Counted from the stretch's first letter, positions 26,369-35,594 are shown. The stretch is 64,000 nucleotides of DNA from Candidatus Gastranaerophilales bacterium (GCA_944325005.1 CALUYO010000004.1:1-64000); one strand, 5' to 3'. Made by a program: numbers and translations. Notes: a model not told the origin generated them from the letters alone.

Positions 26369-27212
26369 CTTGCACATTCATACCCTTTATTCAGATGGCG
26401 TTTTTTCCCCTGAAAAAATTGTTGATACTGCCATCAATGTTGGGCTACAGGTGATTGCTCTGACCGATCATGATAATATCCTGTCGTATCAGGTCGCAAA
26501 AGATTATTTAAAAAAAGAAAACAAAGAAGATAAATTAGAAATTATTCAGGGTATTGAAGTTAATACTTTGTATAAAAATTATGAAGTACATATATTAGGT
26601 TATTTTATGGATGTAACCAATAGTGATTTTCAAAATCTTTTGAAAGTCCAGCAGCAGGCGCGTGTTAAACAAACAAAAGAAATAATAAGTCTTCTTGCTA
26701 AAAAAGAGGGTATTAGAATCAAATTTGAGGATATAAAAAAACAAGTTGCAGAAGGCGGTAGTATCGGGCGTCCACATATTGCAAAAGCGATTACAAATGC
26801 CGGTGGCACTACAAGTGTTATTGAAGCTTATGCGAAATATATTCATGATGATTCGCCTGTTTACGTTCAGAGAAAAACAGTTACCCCTCAGGATGCTGTT
26901 GAAATTATCTATGATGCCGGAGGCGTTCCTGTAATAGCTCATCCGCATGATCTTGATATTGCAGAAAGTTTAATAAAAGAATTAATGCAATATGGTTTAA
27001 GAGGAATTGAAGCTTACCATAGAAAACATACACCGGCATGTGTTGAATATTTTTCATCAATGGCCGAAGAACTAGGGCTTATTGTAACCGGGGGGTCTGA
27101 TTTTCATGCGCCGAATATTATGAATGGCCAGATTATACTTGGTAAAAACTTTGTACCGGAATGGGTTTACGATAAACTTGTTCAGGAAAAGAAACGTATT
27201 GATATGGCTTAA
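26358..27212 (+). CDS. PHP-domain phosphoesterase (TrpH/RNase AM-like)
   Basis: A 284-residue PHP-domain hydrolase. The metal-binding motifs of the family are complete: DLHIHTLYSDG (residue 4), LTDHDN (near 35), GIEVNT (near 60), VIAHPHD (near 192) and GSDFHAP (near 245). TrpH-like enzymes hydrolyse 3',5'-nucleotide bisphosphates or the ends of short RNAs. Its overlap with ymdB and closeness to rny suggest a nucleotide or RNA turnover unit. GAGGAAA is the ribosome binding site. Confidence 0.88.
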   Translation: MKSDLHIHTLYSDGVFSPEKIVDTAINVGLQVIALTDHDNILSYQVAKDYLKKENKEDKLEIIQGIEVNTLYKNYEVHILGYFMDVTNSDFQNLLKVQQQARVKQTKEIISLLAKKEGIRIKFEDIKKQVAEGGSIGRPHIAKAITNAGGTTSVIEAYAKYIHDDSPVYVQRKTVTPQDAVEIIYDAGGVPVIAHPHDLDIAESLIKELMQYGLRGIEAYHRKHTPACVEYFSSMAEELGLIVTGGSDFHAPNIMNGQIILGKNFVPEWVYDKLVQEKKRIDMA

Positions 27213-27222
27213 TAGAGGTCTT

Positions 27223-27867
27223 ATGGGAACAAAAAAACATTACTGGAAACTTGAATATTCTATTGCATTGTTTGTTATGATTGGAGTAATTTTGCTTATT
27301 ATGCCTTTTTCTATAGAAGATACAATGCAGGCAAATTTTATTTCTAAATGGAATGAAAAACTTAACCGGGTAGAATATATGTTTTCAGTTATAAATGCTC
27401 ATATTACAGATGACATGATAAAAAGCTTCAATAGAGCCGAAACAGCGTATGACAGAGAACAACTCCTTTTGACTATTGTAAAACCTTATCTTAGGATTGA
27501 TACTGACAATTATCCTATAAAACATTATAAACCCCGTTATATGAATAATACACGTGTATATAAAGGACAAATGTATTATTTTGATGATTTCTATTTCGCA
27601 GAAAATAATACTATTGTCGGGTTTAAGGATATTAAAACAGATAAAACATCGGATATATGGTTTTTAATGATGTTTGATATAAATGGTCTTCTTCCTCCTA
27701 ACAGATGGGGTAAGGATATTTTTGGAATTAATATATATGACGGTGGAAAGATAGAGCCGTTTGGCTTTGATAAAAGTATGGAAGAACTCAAAAAAGATTG
27801 TTCTGAAACAGGGTCAGGGATTAGTTGTTCTTATTATTACAAAATTGGCGGAGGATTTGATGAATGA
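27223..27867 (+). CDS. degenerate prepilin-like membrane-anchored protein
   Basis: A 214-residue protein. It starts MGTKKHYWKLEY, then a hydrophobic helix (SIALFVMIGVILLIMPF), with no FTLAEV cleavage site. The rest resembles the prepilins of this window: the order of a helical stalk, a beta region, N-G-L-L-P-P-N-R-W-G-K-D-I-F-G, and a closing pair of Cys (KKDCSETGSGISCSYYY). I infer a minor pilin or a pilin-derived membrane protein that is not processed by prepilin peptidase. AGAGGT is 5 bases before the ATG. It directly follows the PHP gene. Confidence 0.65.
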   Translation: MGTKKHYWKLEYSIALFVMIGVILLIMPFSIEDTMQANFISKWNEKLNRVEYMFSVINAHITDDMIKSFNRAETAYDREQLLLTIVKPYLRIDTDNYPIKHYKPRYMNNTRVYKGQMYYFDDFYFAENNTIVGFKDIKTDKTSDIWFLMMFDINGLLPPNRWGKDIFGINIYDGGKIEPFGFDKSMEELKKDCSETGSGISCSYYYKIGGGFDE

Positions 27868-28012
27868 TATAAAACGAGTTTGTGTATTTGCATCAAAGCA
27901 ATCAAGCGAACTATTTTTTCTTGCATCAACACCACAGGAGGCTGTTTAATATATAAAAAATTATATTCCCAAAGATATTAGGGTTACAAAAGAACATATA
28001 TATCAAAGATAA
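27860..28012 (+). pseudogene. short gene remnant with an internal TAA
   Basis: An ATG overlapping the stop of the prepilin-like gene opens MNDIKRVCVFASKQSS...STPQEAV, stops at TAA (27947-27949), and the same frame goes on coherently as YIKNYIPKDIRVTKEHIYQR to a TAA at 28010. The sequence on both sides of the stop looks coding. An AAA to TAA change would explain it. It could also be a real 29-residue peptide. No family can be named. Confidence 0.4.
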
Positions 28013-28023
28013 TATTATAAAAT

Positions 28024-28060
28024 AAAAAAAGAAGCTGGTTGAATGCCAGCTTCTTTTTTT
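28024..28060. terminator. bidirectional terminator
   Basis: AAAAAGAAGCTGG pairs with CCAGCTTCTTTTT around TTGAATG. It lies between the plus-strand rny unit and the minus-strand apt. Confidence 0.9.
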
Positions 28061-28077
28061 ATTTAAAATTAAAATTA

Positions 28078-28611
28078 TTAATATTGAAGCATTGAAACAG
28101 TTTTTGGAGAGTCCGTTAATTTTTCTCTGCCATTCAGATCTGTTAATTCAATTAAAAATGCAATCCCGACTAAGTTTGCACCCGTCTTTTTGACTAGTTT
28201 GCATGCTGCTTCTGCGGTTCCGCCTGTTGCAAGTAAATCATCCACAATTAAAACATTTGCACCTTTTTCAAATGCGTCTTTATGAACTTCAATTTTATCA
28301 GTGCCGTATTCAAGAGAATATTCTTGAGAATATGTTTCTGCAGGGAGTTTATTTGGCTTTCTGATAGGTACAAAACCGGCATTAAGTTTATATGCCATAG
28401 GCATCCCGAAAATAAAACCTCTGCTTTCAATTCCTGCAACATAATCAATTCTGACATCTTTGAATTGGGCGCAAAGATAATCTATCATAACTTTTAATGT
28501 TTCAGGTTCCTTGAGTGCAGTTGTAATATCGCGGAATATAATTCCTTTTTTGGGAAAATCCGGAACCGCTCTGATTTTATTTCTTACATCAATAGTTGTT
28601 TCAGTTGTCAT
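28078..28611 (-). CDS. apt: adenine phosphoribosyltransferase
   Basis: A 177-residue cytosolic enzyme that joins adenine and PRPP to give AMP (purine salvage). The N-terminal family motif IRAVPDFPKKGIIFRDIT starts near residue 12. The PRPP loop VLIVDDLLATGGTAEAA is near residue 120 and ESRGFIFG near 61. The length is typical. AAGGAGAAA precedes the ATG. It is downstream of the 28630 glycosyltransferase on the same strand, 18 bases apart. Confidence 0.95.
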   Translation of the reverse strand: MTTETTIDVRNKIRAVPDFPKKGIIFRDITTALKEPETLKVMIDYLCAQFKDVRIDYVAGIESRGFIFGMPMAYKLNAGFVPIRKPNKLPAETYSQEYSLEYGTDKIEVHKDAFEKGANVLIVDDLLATGGTAEAACKLVKKTGANLVGIAFLIELTDLNGREKLTDSPKTVSMLQY

Positions 28612-28629
28612 TTTGTTCGTTTCTCCTTT

Positions 28630-30048
28630 TTATTTATTATTTTCGGCAAGTATTTGTTTTAGTTTTTCTCTGTATTTTTCGGTATATTCTTTTGTGTATT
28701 CTTTTGTTTTCTGCAATTCTTTTTTTATAAATGCTTTGATGCTTGCTTCTTCTTCCATAACAAGTCCGTGTGCTGTTTTACCCCAGTTCATATCCCTTTT
28801 CATAAAGAGTATTTTAAAGCAGATATAAAGAACAAGCGGAAACCAGATTATGAACAGGTATATTGAAGTTTCAAGCGCCTCAAATGTTGCATCAAGTCTT
28901 GGCATATAATCATATCTTCTCAAGGCATATCTTGCACCGAAGAAAAATCCAAAACCGATTATACATCCAATAAAAATGGATGAATAAAGCATATGAGGGG
29001 GAGCCTGTTTTGCAAGGACTTTAAAGCCTCTTATAAGTATTTCTATTAAAAACCACCCCGGCATAATGAATTGAGTTATATATGCAGTCATATCAAGACT
29101 TGCGCGCAGTGACATATCTTTTGAAAACAATACATCTCCGGCATACTCAAGATATCTTCTGATTGTTCCTTCAAGCCATCTTCTTCTCTGTCTGTAAAGA
29201 GGTCTTATATAGATAATACCTTCTTCGTAAACAACTGCTTCTGGACAGAATCTGACGTCCCATCCTTTAATGTGCAGTCTGGTAGACATATCCAGATCGT
29301 CAACAAGTGTGTAATTATTCCAGCCGCCTATATCTTCTATTGCCTGACGTTTTATAAGTTCTCCGTTCCCGCGGAGTTCAACTGCTCCTTTAATCGAATC
29401 TCTGCCGACCTGAAAATGGGTATCCATTGTATATTCATTGTTCTGGCATCTTGTGAGAAGATTTGCGTTTTTGTTTCTAATAACTTTTCTGGCCTGAACA
29501 GCCCCCACATCTTTAGGCTCAAGATATGGAACAAGTTTAGATAAAAAGTCAGGATCAACGGTCGCATCTGCATCAAATACAAGAACCGCTTCACCTTTTG
29601 CAATTTTAAAAGCGTCGTTTAAAACAGCAGATTTCCCGGGAAATGCTTCCTTCGGGCGTATTAGAGCCGTAACATTTGCATATTTTTGCTCCAAATCTTT
29701 TATAACTAATGCAGTATTATCTGTACTTCTATCATCAATTACAATAATTTCAAAATTTTCATAGTCCATATTTAGAATGTTATGAACAGTATTTGAAATA
29801 ACTGCTTCCTCATTATGTGCCGGAATCATTACCGATACAAAAGGTTTATAATTCTGATTTATTATTTCGGGGTGTTTTTGCAGTTTACGTTTTTTCAGCT
29901 TGTAAGAAAGGTTCATAAACAGGCAGTAAATGAACATGAATGTACATAAAAGCGCAAGCCCCCAAACCGTATTAAAATAACTTTGAAAGATATATATAAA
30001 AACGCCGAGCCCGAAGACTATGGTGAATAATAAAATTCTTTCTTTCAT
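28630..30048 (-). CDS. membrane glycosyltransferase family 2 (PgaC/cellulose-synthase-like)
   Basis: A 472-residue processive-type glycosyltransferase of the inner membrane. Two transmembrane helices lie near residues 3-46. The GT2 domain begins VSVMIPAHNEEAVI (near 70), with metal and nucleotide motifs IVIDDRSTDNT (near 100) and VFDADATVD (near 158). The acceptor-site QRRRWLEG, equivalent to Q(Q/R)xRW, is near 288. Two to three more helices follow (320-430), then a charged tail. This is the layout of poly-GlcNAc or related exopolysaccharide synthases. No partner genes are adjacent, so the product is unknown. AAAGGTATT is the ribosome binding site. Confidence 0.82.
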   Translation of the reverse strand: MKERILLFTIVFGLGVFIYIFQSYFNTVWGLALLCTFMFIYCLFMNLSYKLKKRKLQKHPEIINQNYKPFVSVMIPAHNEEAVISNTVHNILNMDYENFEIIVIDDRSTDNTALVIKDLEQKYANVTALIRPKEAFPGKSAVLNDAFKIAKGEAVLVFDADATVDPDFLSKLVPYLEPKDVGAVQARKVIRNKNANLLTRCQNNEYTMDTHFQVGRDSIKGAVELRGNGELIKRQAIEDIGGWNNYTLVDDLDMSTRLHIKGWDVRFCPEAVVYEEGIIYIRPLYRQRRRWLEGTIRRYLEYAGDVLFSKDMSLRASLDMTAYITQFIMPGWFLIEILIRGFKVLAKQAPPHMLYSSIFIGCIIGFGFFFGARYALRRYDYMPRLDATFEALETSIYLFIIWFPLVLYICFKILFMKRDMNWGKTAHGLVMEEEASIKAFIKKELQKTKEYTKEYTEKYREKLKQILAENNK

Positions 30049-30267
30049 ATTAAAATACCTTTATACTCCCTTTTTAATTCCTCTAATATTATATCAAAAA
30101 CTTATTTTAAATATGAAAAAATTCGCATTTTTCATTACTTTTTGTAATACAAATTCCTCTATTTATATGTTTTATAGGCAAAAAAGTATTAAAAATCGTT
30201 AAAATACTTGCTTTTAAAATAGATTAAGCTATAATTGAGCATGTACAAAGAGAGAAGGAGTTTTATT

Positions 30268-30546
30268 ATGAACAAAGAAGAATTAGTACAAGAAATTGCA
30301 AAAAAATCAAACGTAACTCAAAAAGAAGCTGCTGAAGTTTTAGGCGCTTTAATTGAAACTATTCAAAAAACAGTTTCTAAAGGTAAAAAAGTTACATTAG
30401 TTGGCTTTGGTACTTTTGAATCAAGAAAAAGAGCTGCTAGAATCGGCCGTAACCCTCAAACTGGCAAGGAACTTAAAATCCCTGCAACTACAGTTCCGGC
30501 ATTTTCTGCAGGTAAAAAATTCAAAGAAGCTGTTAATAAAAAATAA
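30268..30546 (+). CDS. hup: HU-family DNA-binding protein
   Basis: Ninety-two residues, the standard HU length. HU bends and packs DNA as a dimer. The arm motif GRNPQTGKEL (near residue 61) and the core GFGTFESRKRAAR (near 46) are clear. I start at the ATG at 30268, preceded by AGAAGGAG, giving MNKEELVQEIAKK. It is a single gene with its own terminator. Confidence 0.96.
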   Translation: MNKEELVQEIAKKSNVTQKEAAEVLGALIETIQKTVSKGKKVTLVGFGTFESRKRAARIGRNPQTGKELKIPATTVPAFSAGKKFKEAVNKK

Positions 30547-30568
30547 GCAATTTTTTGACAACTTTGTA

Positions 30569-30605
30569 AAAAACGGACTTACCAGTATTGATAAGTCCGT
30601 TTTTA
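30569..30605 (+). terminator. terminator of the HU gene
   Basis: AAAAACGGACTTA pairs with TAAGTCCGTTTTT around a 10-base loop, 20 bases after the HU stop. Confidence 0.88.
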
Positions 30606-30647
30606 TTCGATATGATATGTTTAGTAATACTGTGAAGGAGTAAAATT

Positions 30648-30767
30648 ATGAAGAATTTTTTTACAAATGTTAAACCGGGGGAGGGGCGTTTATATGCTGA
30701 ATTAAGAGATTTTAAACTTTCCTTAAAATACCTTTTTTTCAAAAACATGGAGGTATTAGATGCCTAA
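30648..30767 (+). CDS. 39-residue protein coupled to a glycosyltransferase
   Basis: A small frame with a strong ribosome binding site (GAAGGAG, 8 bases before the ATG) coding MKNFFTNVKPGEGRL...KNMEVLDA. Its stop (TAA 30765-30767) overlaps the start of the next gene at 30760, and that gene's GGAGG lies inside it, so translation is coupled. Basic and aromatic, no membrane helix. It could be a leader peptide or a small partner of the glycosyltransferase. No family recognised. Confidence 0.55.
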   Translation: MKNFFTNVKPGEGRLYAELRDFKLSLKYLFFKNMEVLDA

Positions 30768-31791
30768 GGTTTCAATTATAGTTCCGGTTTATAATGTGGA
30801 AAAATATCTTCAGCGCTGTCTTGAAAGTCTGGTTAATCAAACACTGGCAGATTTGGAATTTATTTGTATTAATGATGGCTCAACTGATGCTTCTCTTGAA
30901 ATCCTGAATAAATACGCGGAAAAAGATCCCAGATTTGTTATTATTAATCAGAAAAACCAGAGTTCGGGTGCGGCCAGAAATAACGGCTTAAAGTATGCAA
31001 AAGGAAAATATATAGCTTATGTAGATCCGGATGATTGGATTGAACTTGATGCAATGGAAGTTTTATATAAGAAAGCAGAAGAAACAAATGCCGAAGTTGT
31101 TTTATTTAATTTCAATATTGTAAGCGATATGAGTACTATTCATTTTTCATATCTTGATGCATTTAAAGCAAATGTAAGCTATGATCTGAATTCCACTTCA
31201 TTTTTTAAATACAGAGATATGGGGGAAAATGTATTTAAGATTCTCGCAGGAATTTGGGATAAATTTTACAGAAAGGATTTTCTTGAAAAACACAATATCC
31301 ATTTTTCTCCGACTTACAGAAGTGATGATGGATTGTTTGTTTTGATGGTAGTATATTATGCGGAAAAGATGTGCTATCTTAATAAAAACTTATATAATTA
31401 TTATATGAGAAGTGATTCAACAATGTCAAAGTTCACACCTAAACATTTTACGAGTTTTGATGCTAAAAGGGATGTAATAGACTTTGTTAAGACTTATATG
31501 CCTGATTGGCAATCCGTTTATATTGAAGGTATTATTATCGGACTGGTCAATGCATATAAGGGGTTGCAGTTCTGGGATTTTTGTACTCGCCGTAAATACA
31601 ACAAAAAGTGTTCGGAACTTTTAGGAGAAAATGATTATAAAAAATATTTACAGCATATCCGGAAAGAACGTCCTTTATGGAAGGATATGTGTTCAATTCA
31701 AAGAGTTAATGACCGTGGAATCAGGTATAAAAAAATATCTGTTTTAGGATATTCTTTTAAAATTGAAAAGAGACCAAAGATTAAAAAATGA
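30760..31791 (+). CDS. family 2 glycosyltransferase
   Basis: A 343-residue GT2 enzyme of the capsule/LPS type. The GT-A fold starts VSIIVPVYNVEKYLQRCLESL at residue 4. Nucleotide-sugar and metal motifs are CINDGSTDAS (near 36), SSGAARNNGL (near 67) and AYVDPDDWIE (near 87; the D-x-D site). The C-terminal 120 residues are aromatic and helical without a transmembrane helix, suggesting a soluble or peripheral enzyme. Donor and acceptor cannot be read. It overlaps a 39-residue frame and ends at a terminator. Confidence 0.85.
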   Translation: MPKVSIIVPVYNVEKYLQRCLESLVNQTLADLEFICINDGSTDASLEILNKYAEKDPRFVIINQKNQSSGAARNNGLKYAKGKYIAYVDPDDWIELDAMEVLYKKAEETNAEVVLFNFNIVSDMSTIHFSYLDAFKANVSYDLNSTSFFKYRDMGENVFKILAGIWDKFYRKDFLEKHNIHFSPTYRSDDGLFVLMVVYYAEKMCYLNKNLYNYYMRSDSTMSKFTPKHFTSFDAKRDVIDFVKTYMPDWQSVYIEGIIIGLVNAYKGLQFWDFCTRRKYNKKCSELLGENDYKKYLQHIRKERPLWKDMCSIQRVNDRGIRYKKISVLGYSFKIEKRPKIKK

Positions 31792-31816
31792 AAAAGAGAC
31801 TTTGAATTCTCTTTTT
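31791..31816. terminator. bidirectional terminator
   Basis: AAAAGAGA pairs with TCTCTTTT around an 8-base loop, ending in six T. It lies between the convergent glycosyltransferase and helicase genes. Confidence 0.75.
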
Positions 31817-31820
31817 TATT

Positions 31821-34800
31821 TTAATCAACTGAGAAGATTTCTTTGATATCGTCCATTGTCAGTGACTTAACAATATTTCTGTCAACTGAAATTACGCTGT
31901 CAACAAGGTTGCGTTTAACAGTTTTGAGTTTCTGAATTTTTTCTTCAACAGTATTTTTTGTGATAAGTCTGTATACAAAAACTTTTTTAGTCTGCCCGAT
32001 ACGGTAGGCTCTATCTGTTGCCTGATCTTCAACTGCAGGGTTCCACCACGGATCGTAATGGATTACGTAATCAGCACCTGTAAGGTTCAATCCTGTACCG
32101 CCGGCTTTCAAACTGATTAAGAAGATTGGAATTGATGGTGTTGAATTAAATCTTTCAACAGCTCCCTGTCTGTCTTTTGTTTTACCTGTCAGGTATTCAT
32201 ATGGTATACCTTCTCTTTCAAGCCAGCCTTTAATTAAATCAAGCATATCTACGAACTGACTGAACAGCAGAATTCTGTGACCTTCGTCAATAATTTCTTC
32301 AAGCATTGACTTAAGTTTTTCGAACTTGCCGGACTTCATAATATTTTTGACATTTTCTTTGTCGTAAAGTCTCGGGTGACAGCATATCTGGCGTAATCTG
32401 AGAAGTGCAGAGAATATTGAAAGTCTGCTCTTTTCAAGTCCGTTCTGTTCAATAGATTTGAACAATTCTTCTTTTGTACTGTCAAGAACCTGTAAGTAGA
32501 AATCTCTTTGTTCATCTGTTAGTTCGCAGTACGCAATGTTTTCAACTTTATCAGGAAGATCTTTGGCTACGTCGCGTTTCATACGACGCAGGATGAACGG
32601 ATAAATCTGTAATTTTAAACGTTTTTCAACTGTTTTATCCTGACGTTCCATAATCGGATTTACATATCTGTAATTGAATTCAGACATACTGAACAAGAAT
32701 CCCGGCATCAAAAAGTCAAAGACAGACCATAATTCTTCAAGTTTATTTTCAATTGGAGTTCCTGAAAGCGCGAGCTTATGCGATGCCTGCAATTTTTTTA
32801 CAGCCTGTGCAGTCTGTGACATTGCGTTTTTAATATTCTGTGATTCATCAAGGATTACATATCTGAAATTGTAATCTTTTAGTTTTGCAATGTCGCGTCT
32901 TACAAGTGCATAGCTTGTAATTACAACATCGTAATTTGGAATTTCTTTGAACAGCTGTTTTCTGTCAACACCTGACAATTTTAATGTTGTTAATGTCGGT
33001 GCAAATTTTTGAATTTCCGATTCCCAGTTAAACACAACGGTTGTCGGGCATATTACAAGAGTCGGGGCAGGACCGTCTTCTTCTTTGGCTTTTTGGATAA
33101 CTGCAAGTGCCTGCAGAGTTTTTCCGAGCCCCATATCATCCGCAAGTATTCCGTTAAGCCCGTATTTGTACATAAACCACAACCAGCCGAAACCTTTAGT
33201 CTGGTATTCGCGGAATTCTGCATTAATACCTTCAGGCAGCTTCAAATCTTCAGATGCCGAGAAGTTTGACATCTGTTTCCAGAAGTTTTCAAACTCTTCG
33301 CTTAATACAAGCTCAACATTAAGATTTTTAAGTTCGTTGATCAGACCTGCGCGGTAGGTCTTTACAATAAACTTGTTTTCGTTGTTTCTATAAACATCAA
33401 ATGAGTTAAACGCGCGCATAATCGAATAAATGTCCTGCGCCGGATATTCAACAAAGCCGAGGCTTCTTATACGGCTGTATTTTTCTCCGCTTTGAATGGT
33501 TTCATAAACTTCATCAAAGTTGATAATTTCTTCTCCTGCCTGGCCATATAAAAAGATTTCAAATGAATCTTCTGCTTCTTCTGAAAAGTCAATTTTTGCA
33601 CAGAGTTTAAAAGGATCATCCATAAGTTTGAAAAAACTCATATCGTCTTTTTCAACAAACTTCCAGCCTTCTCCTGCCTGTTTAATATAGTAATTATAAA
33701 AATCTATGGCATTTTCTTTTTCCAGAGCAAGGTTGTTTGTCTGCATAGGAACAAATTTGCAGGCAAGAAGCATTTGATAAGCTTCCTGTTCGTGTTTAAG
33801 ATTTCTCTTAATCCAGTAAACAAGATCCTCTCCCTGTTTTTTTACCGTAATATATGGAGCTTTTTCAGCTGTAGTTTTGGAATACGGAACAACAACTCCG
33901 TCATATTCAAATTCCAGCGATGCTTTCAGAGATTGGTCATAATCAATTCCCATAGTAACAATATTTAGAGGCGGCCGTTCTTCCAGCATAAGCTTGCTGA
34001 TATTGTCCGCAATTTCAACATCCATAATTTCTCTGAGTTTTGGCAATTCTTCATATATAAATTTACCGCCGTCAGCGTCTTTTAAATCAGTGAAAGATGA
34101 TTTGAGTATATTTTGCGGAATTGAGCTCATTGCAATATTGGTCGGAAAAATTATATTTTTATATCTTCCCCATTTTAAATGTCTTGAAAAATATCTTACT
34201 TCCTCAAGCGGGTAAACATCATCTTTATCAGGTCTTTTCCACTCAAGGGAAAGCAAAATTGTTCCCTGAGCGCCTGTGTTAACTGTTAAAACGAGTTTCC
34301 ATTCTTCATCTGTAAATTTCAGTCTTTCTTTTGTTTTTTCATCCAAAACTTCATCAGCTTTTGAAAGAAGCGTAAACATCGGACCGAATTTGGTAATAGG
34401 GATATCGTACCAGCCGGCTTTTTTGTCCTGTCTTGATACTGTCAGAAGCTGCTGGAATATTGCAACTTCAACTTTTTGAGAATTGTTTAATTCAAAATCC
34501 GGATTTTGTTTCTGGGCTTCTATTAAAGCTCTTAAAATCGGCTCAATTTGCCTTACTACTTTTCCTGTTTCTCTAGAGCGCACAAGAACGGAAAAGAAAT
34601 TTGCCTTTCTTTTGGAATTAAAATGGAAAATATAGTTTCCTTGCGGTTTTTCTGTTAGCGCAGTGTTTTCATCAGGAAAATCAAATTCCATACCGTATTT
34701 GGTTTCGAGCCAATCCTCATAAGCGTGTTCATCAATTGCTTTCAGAGCTACGGCAACTGCATGTTTGCACCATTCTTCTTTAAGCGGGCAGTTACATCTG

Positions 34801-35006
34801 GCTTCAACCTTGTTTTTCTTAAAAATTAGGTCAGTGTTGTAATGATCCTGAAAATTCCCTTTAACTTTTGCCATATAAAAGTTTTTTTCAGGATACGAAT
34901 CAAACACCATATCTTTAAGGTGATATTCATAGCCTCTGCGCCAGCTTCCGGCACTCGCATTTTCTTTTATAAATTTGTAGTTAAATTCCTGCTGTTTAGC
35001 ACTCAT
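31821..35006 (-). CDS. SNF2-family helicase with SWIM zinc finger
   Basis: A 1061-residue Swi2/Snf2 ATPase of the bacterial HepA-like group. A SWIM finger (CNCPLKEEWCKH, near residue 70) is at the N-terminus. A long middle region of unknown fold (150-590) precedes the motor. Motor motifs are LADDMGLGKTLQAL (Walker A, near 623), ILDESQNIKN (motif II as DESQ, near 718), LSGTPIENKLEELWS (motif III), FSQFVDMLDLI and LKAGGTGLNLTGAD (motif V), and DRAYRIGQTKKV (motif VI). These proteins remodel protein-DNA or RNA polymerase complexes. It is a single gene with no plausible restriction or defence neighbours, so it is probably housekeeping. Confidence 0.9.
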   Translation of the reverse strand: MSAKQQEFNYKFIKENASAGSWRRGYEYHLKDMVFDSYPEKNFYMAKVKGNFQDHYNTDLIFKKNKVEARCNCPLKEEWCKHAVAVALKAIDEHAYEDWLETKYGMEFDFPDENTALTEKPQGNYIFHFNSKRKANFFSVLVRSRETGKVVRQIEPILRALIEAQKQNPDFELNNSQKVEVAIFQQLLTVSRQDKKAGWYDIPITKFGPMFTLLSKADEVLDEKTKERLKFTDEEWKLVLTVNTGAQGTILLSLEWKRPDKDDVYPLEEVRYFSRHLKWGRYKNIIFPTNIAMSSIPQNILKSSFTDLKDADGGKFIYEELPKLREIMDVEIADNISKLMLEERPPLNIVTMGIDYDQSLKASLEFEYDGVVVPYSKTTAEKAPYITVKKQGEDLVYWIKRNLKHEQEAYQMLLACKFVPMQTNNLALEKENAIDFYNYYIKQAGEGWKFVEKDDMSFFKLMDDPFKLCAKIDFSEEAEDSFEIFLYGQAGEEIINFDEVYETIQSGEKYSRIRSLGFVEYPAQDIYSIMRAFNSFDVYRNNENKFIVKTYRAGLINELKNLNVELVLSEEFENFWKQMSNFSASEDLKLPEGINAEFREYQTKGFGWLWFMYKYGLNGILADDMGLGKTLQALAVIQKAKEEDGPAPTLVICPTTVVFNWESEIQKFAPTLTTLKLSGVDRKQLFKEIPNYDVVITSYALVRRDIAKLKDYNFRYVILDESQNIKNAMSQTAQAVKKLQASHKLALSGTPIENKLEELWSVFDFLMPGFLFSMSEFNYRYVNPIMERQDKTVEKRLKLQIYPFILRRMKRDVAKDLPDKVENIAYCELTDEQRDFYLQVLDSTKEELFKSIEQNGLEKSRLSIFSALLRLRQICCHPRLYDKENVKNIMKSGKFEKLKSMLEEIIDEGHRILLFSQFVDMLDLIKGWLEREGIPYEYLTGKTKDRQGAVERFNSTPSIPIFLISLKAGGTGLNLTGADYVIHYDPWWNPAVEDQATDRAYRIGQTKKVFVYRLITKNTVEEKIQKLKTVKRNLVDSVISVDRNIVKSLTMDDIKEIFSVD

Positions 35007-35132
35007 TATAGTTGAGTATCTCTTTCTTTCCCTAAGGGTACAAATTTTCGGATATAGAATTAAATCTATAAGCCCTTAACAATTAATATTATTACATGAA
35101 TAATAAAAAAAGGCAAGAAGTTTTTTAGTTTT

Positions 35133-35594
35133 TTATATCAGAATGTAAAAATGATAAATGTAAGCAAATAATATCCCGAAAGTTGCTCCCATAATGACTT
35201 CAAGCGGAGTGTGCCCTAAAAGTTCTTTTAATTTCCCTCCTATTGCCTGAACATCATGTTTGTAAAAATCTTCCATCATTCTGTTTAAGCATGCTGCTGT
35301 TTTCCCTGCCGCCCGTCTTACACCCGCTGCGTCATACATTGTAATAAGTGCAAATCCTACAGCAATGGCAAATACAATTGAATCCCAGCCTTCAATAATT
35401 CCTACTGCAGTTGACAGACCCATAACGCCTGCGGAATGAGAACTTGGCATACCGCCTGTTGTCGTAAATATTTTAAAATTAATTTTTTTCGTTTTAATTG
35501 TAAAAATAAAAAATTTAATAACTTGAGCTAAAAATGCAGCCAACATTCCGGCAGATAATGCTTCATATCCGGTATTTGCGATGCTTGTAATCAT
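35133..35594 (-). CDS. divergent PAP2 family (DUF212) membrane protein
   Basis: A 153-residue integral membrane protein. The family signatures are GGMPSSHSAGVMGLSTAVG near residue 45 and MYDAAGVRRAAGKTAACLN near residue 80, then LLGHTPLEVIMGATFG near 125. DUF212 proteins are a divergent branch of the PAP2 phosphatase group and may act on lipid phosphates. I start at the ATG at 35594 (AGTAGGAAA upstream), since the 17 codons before it are charged and unlike the family. It is downstream of the prenyl synthase gene on the same strand, consistent with a role in isoprenoid phosphate handling. Confidence 0.85.
   Translation of the reverse strand: MITSIANTGYEALSAGMLAAFLAQVIKFFIFTIKTKKINFKIFTTTGGMPSSHSAGVMGLSTAVGIIEGWDSIVFAIAVGFALITMYDAAGVRRAAGKTAACLNRMMEDFYKHDVQAIGGKLKELLGHTPLEVIMGATFGILFAYIYHFYILI

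Noticed and set aside
27091..27096. G6 run in the PHP gene as a tract
   Set aside because: It codes the normal G-G-S of the conserved GSDFHAP region and is too short.
30672..30688. CCGGGGGAGGGGCG in the 39-residue frame as a fifth homopolymer tract
   Set aside because: The run is interrupted (G5-A-G4) and lacks the CAA...AGC flank, so slippage is not expected.
31821..35006. SNF2 helicase as part of a defence island
   Set aside because: Neighbours are housekeeping genes and no nuclease, methylase or toxin partner is adjacent.
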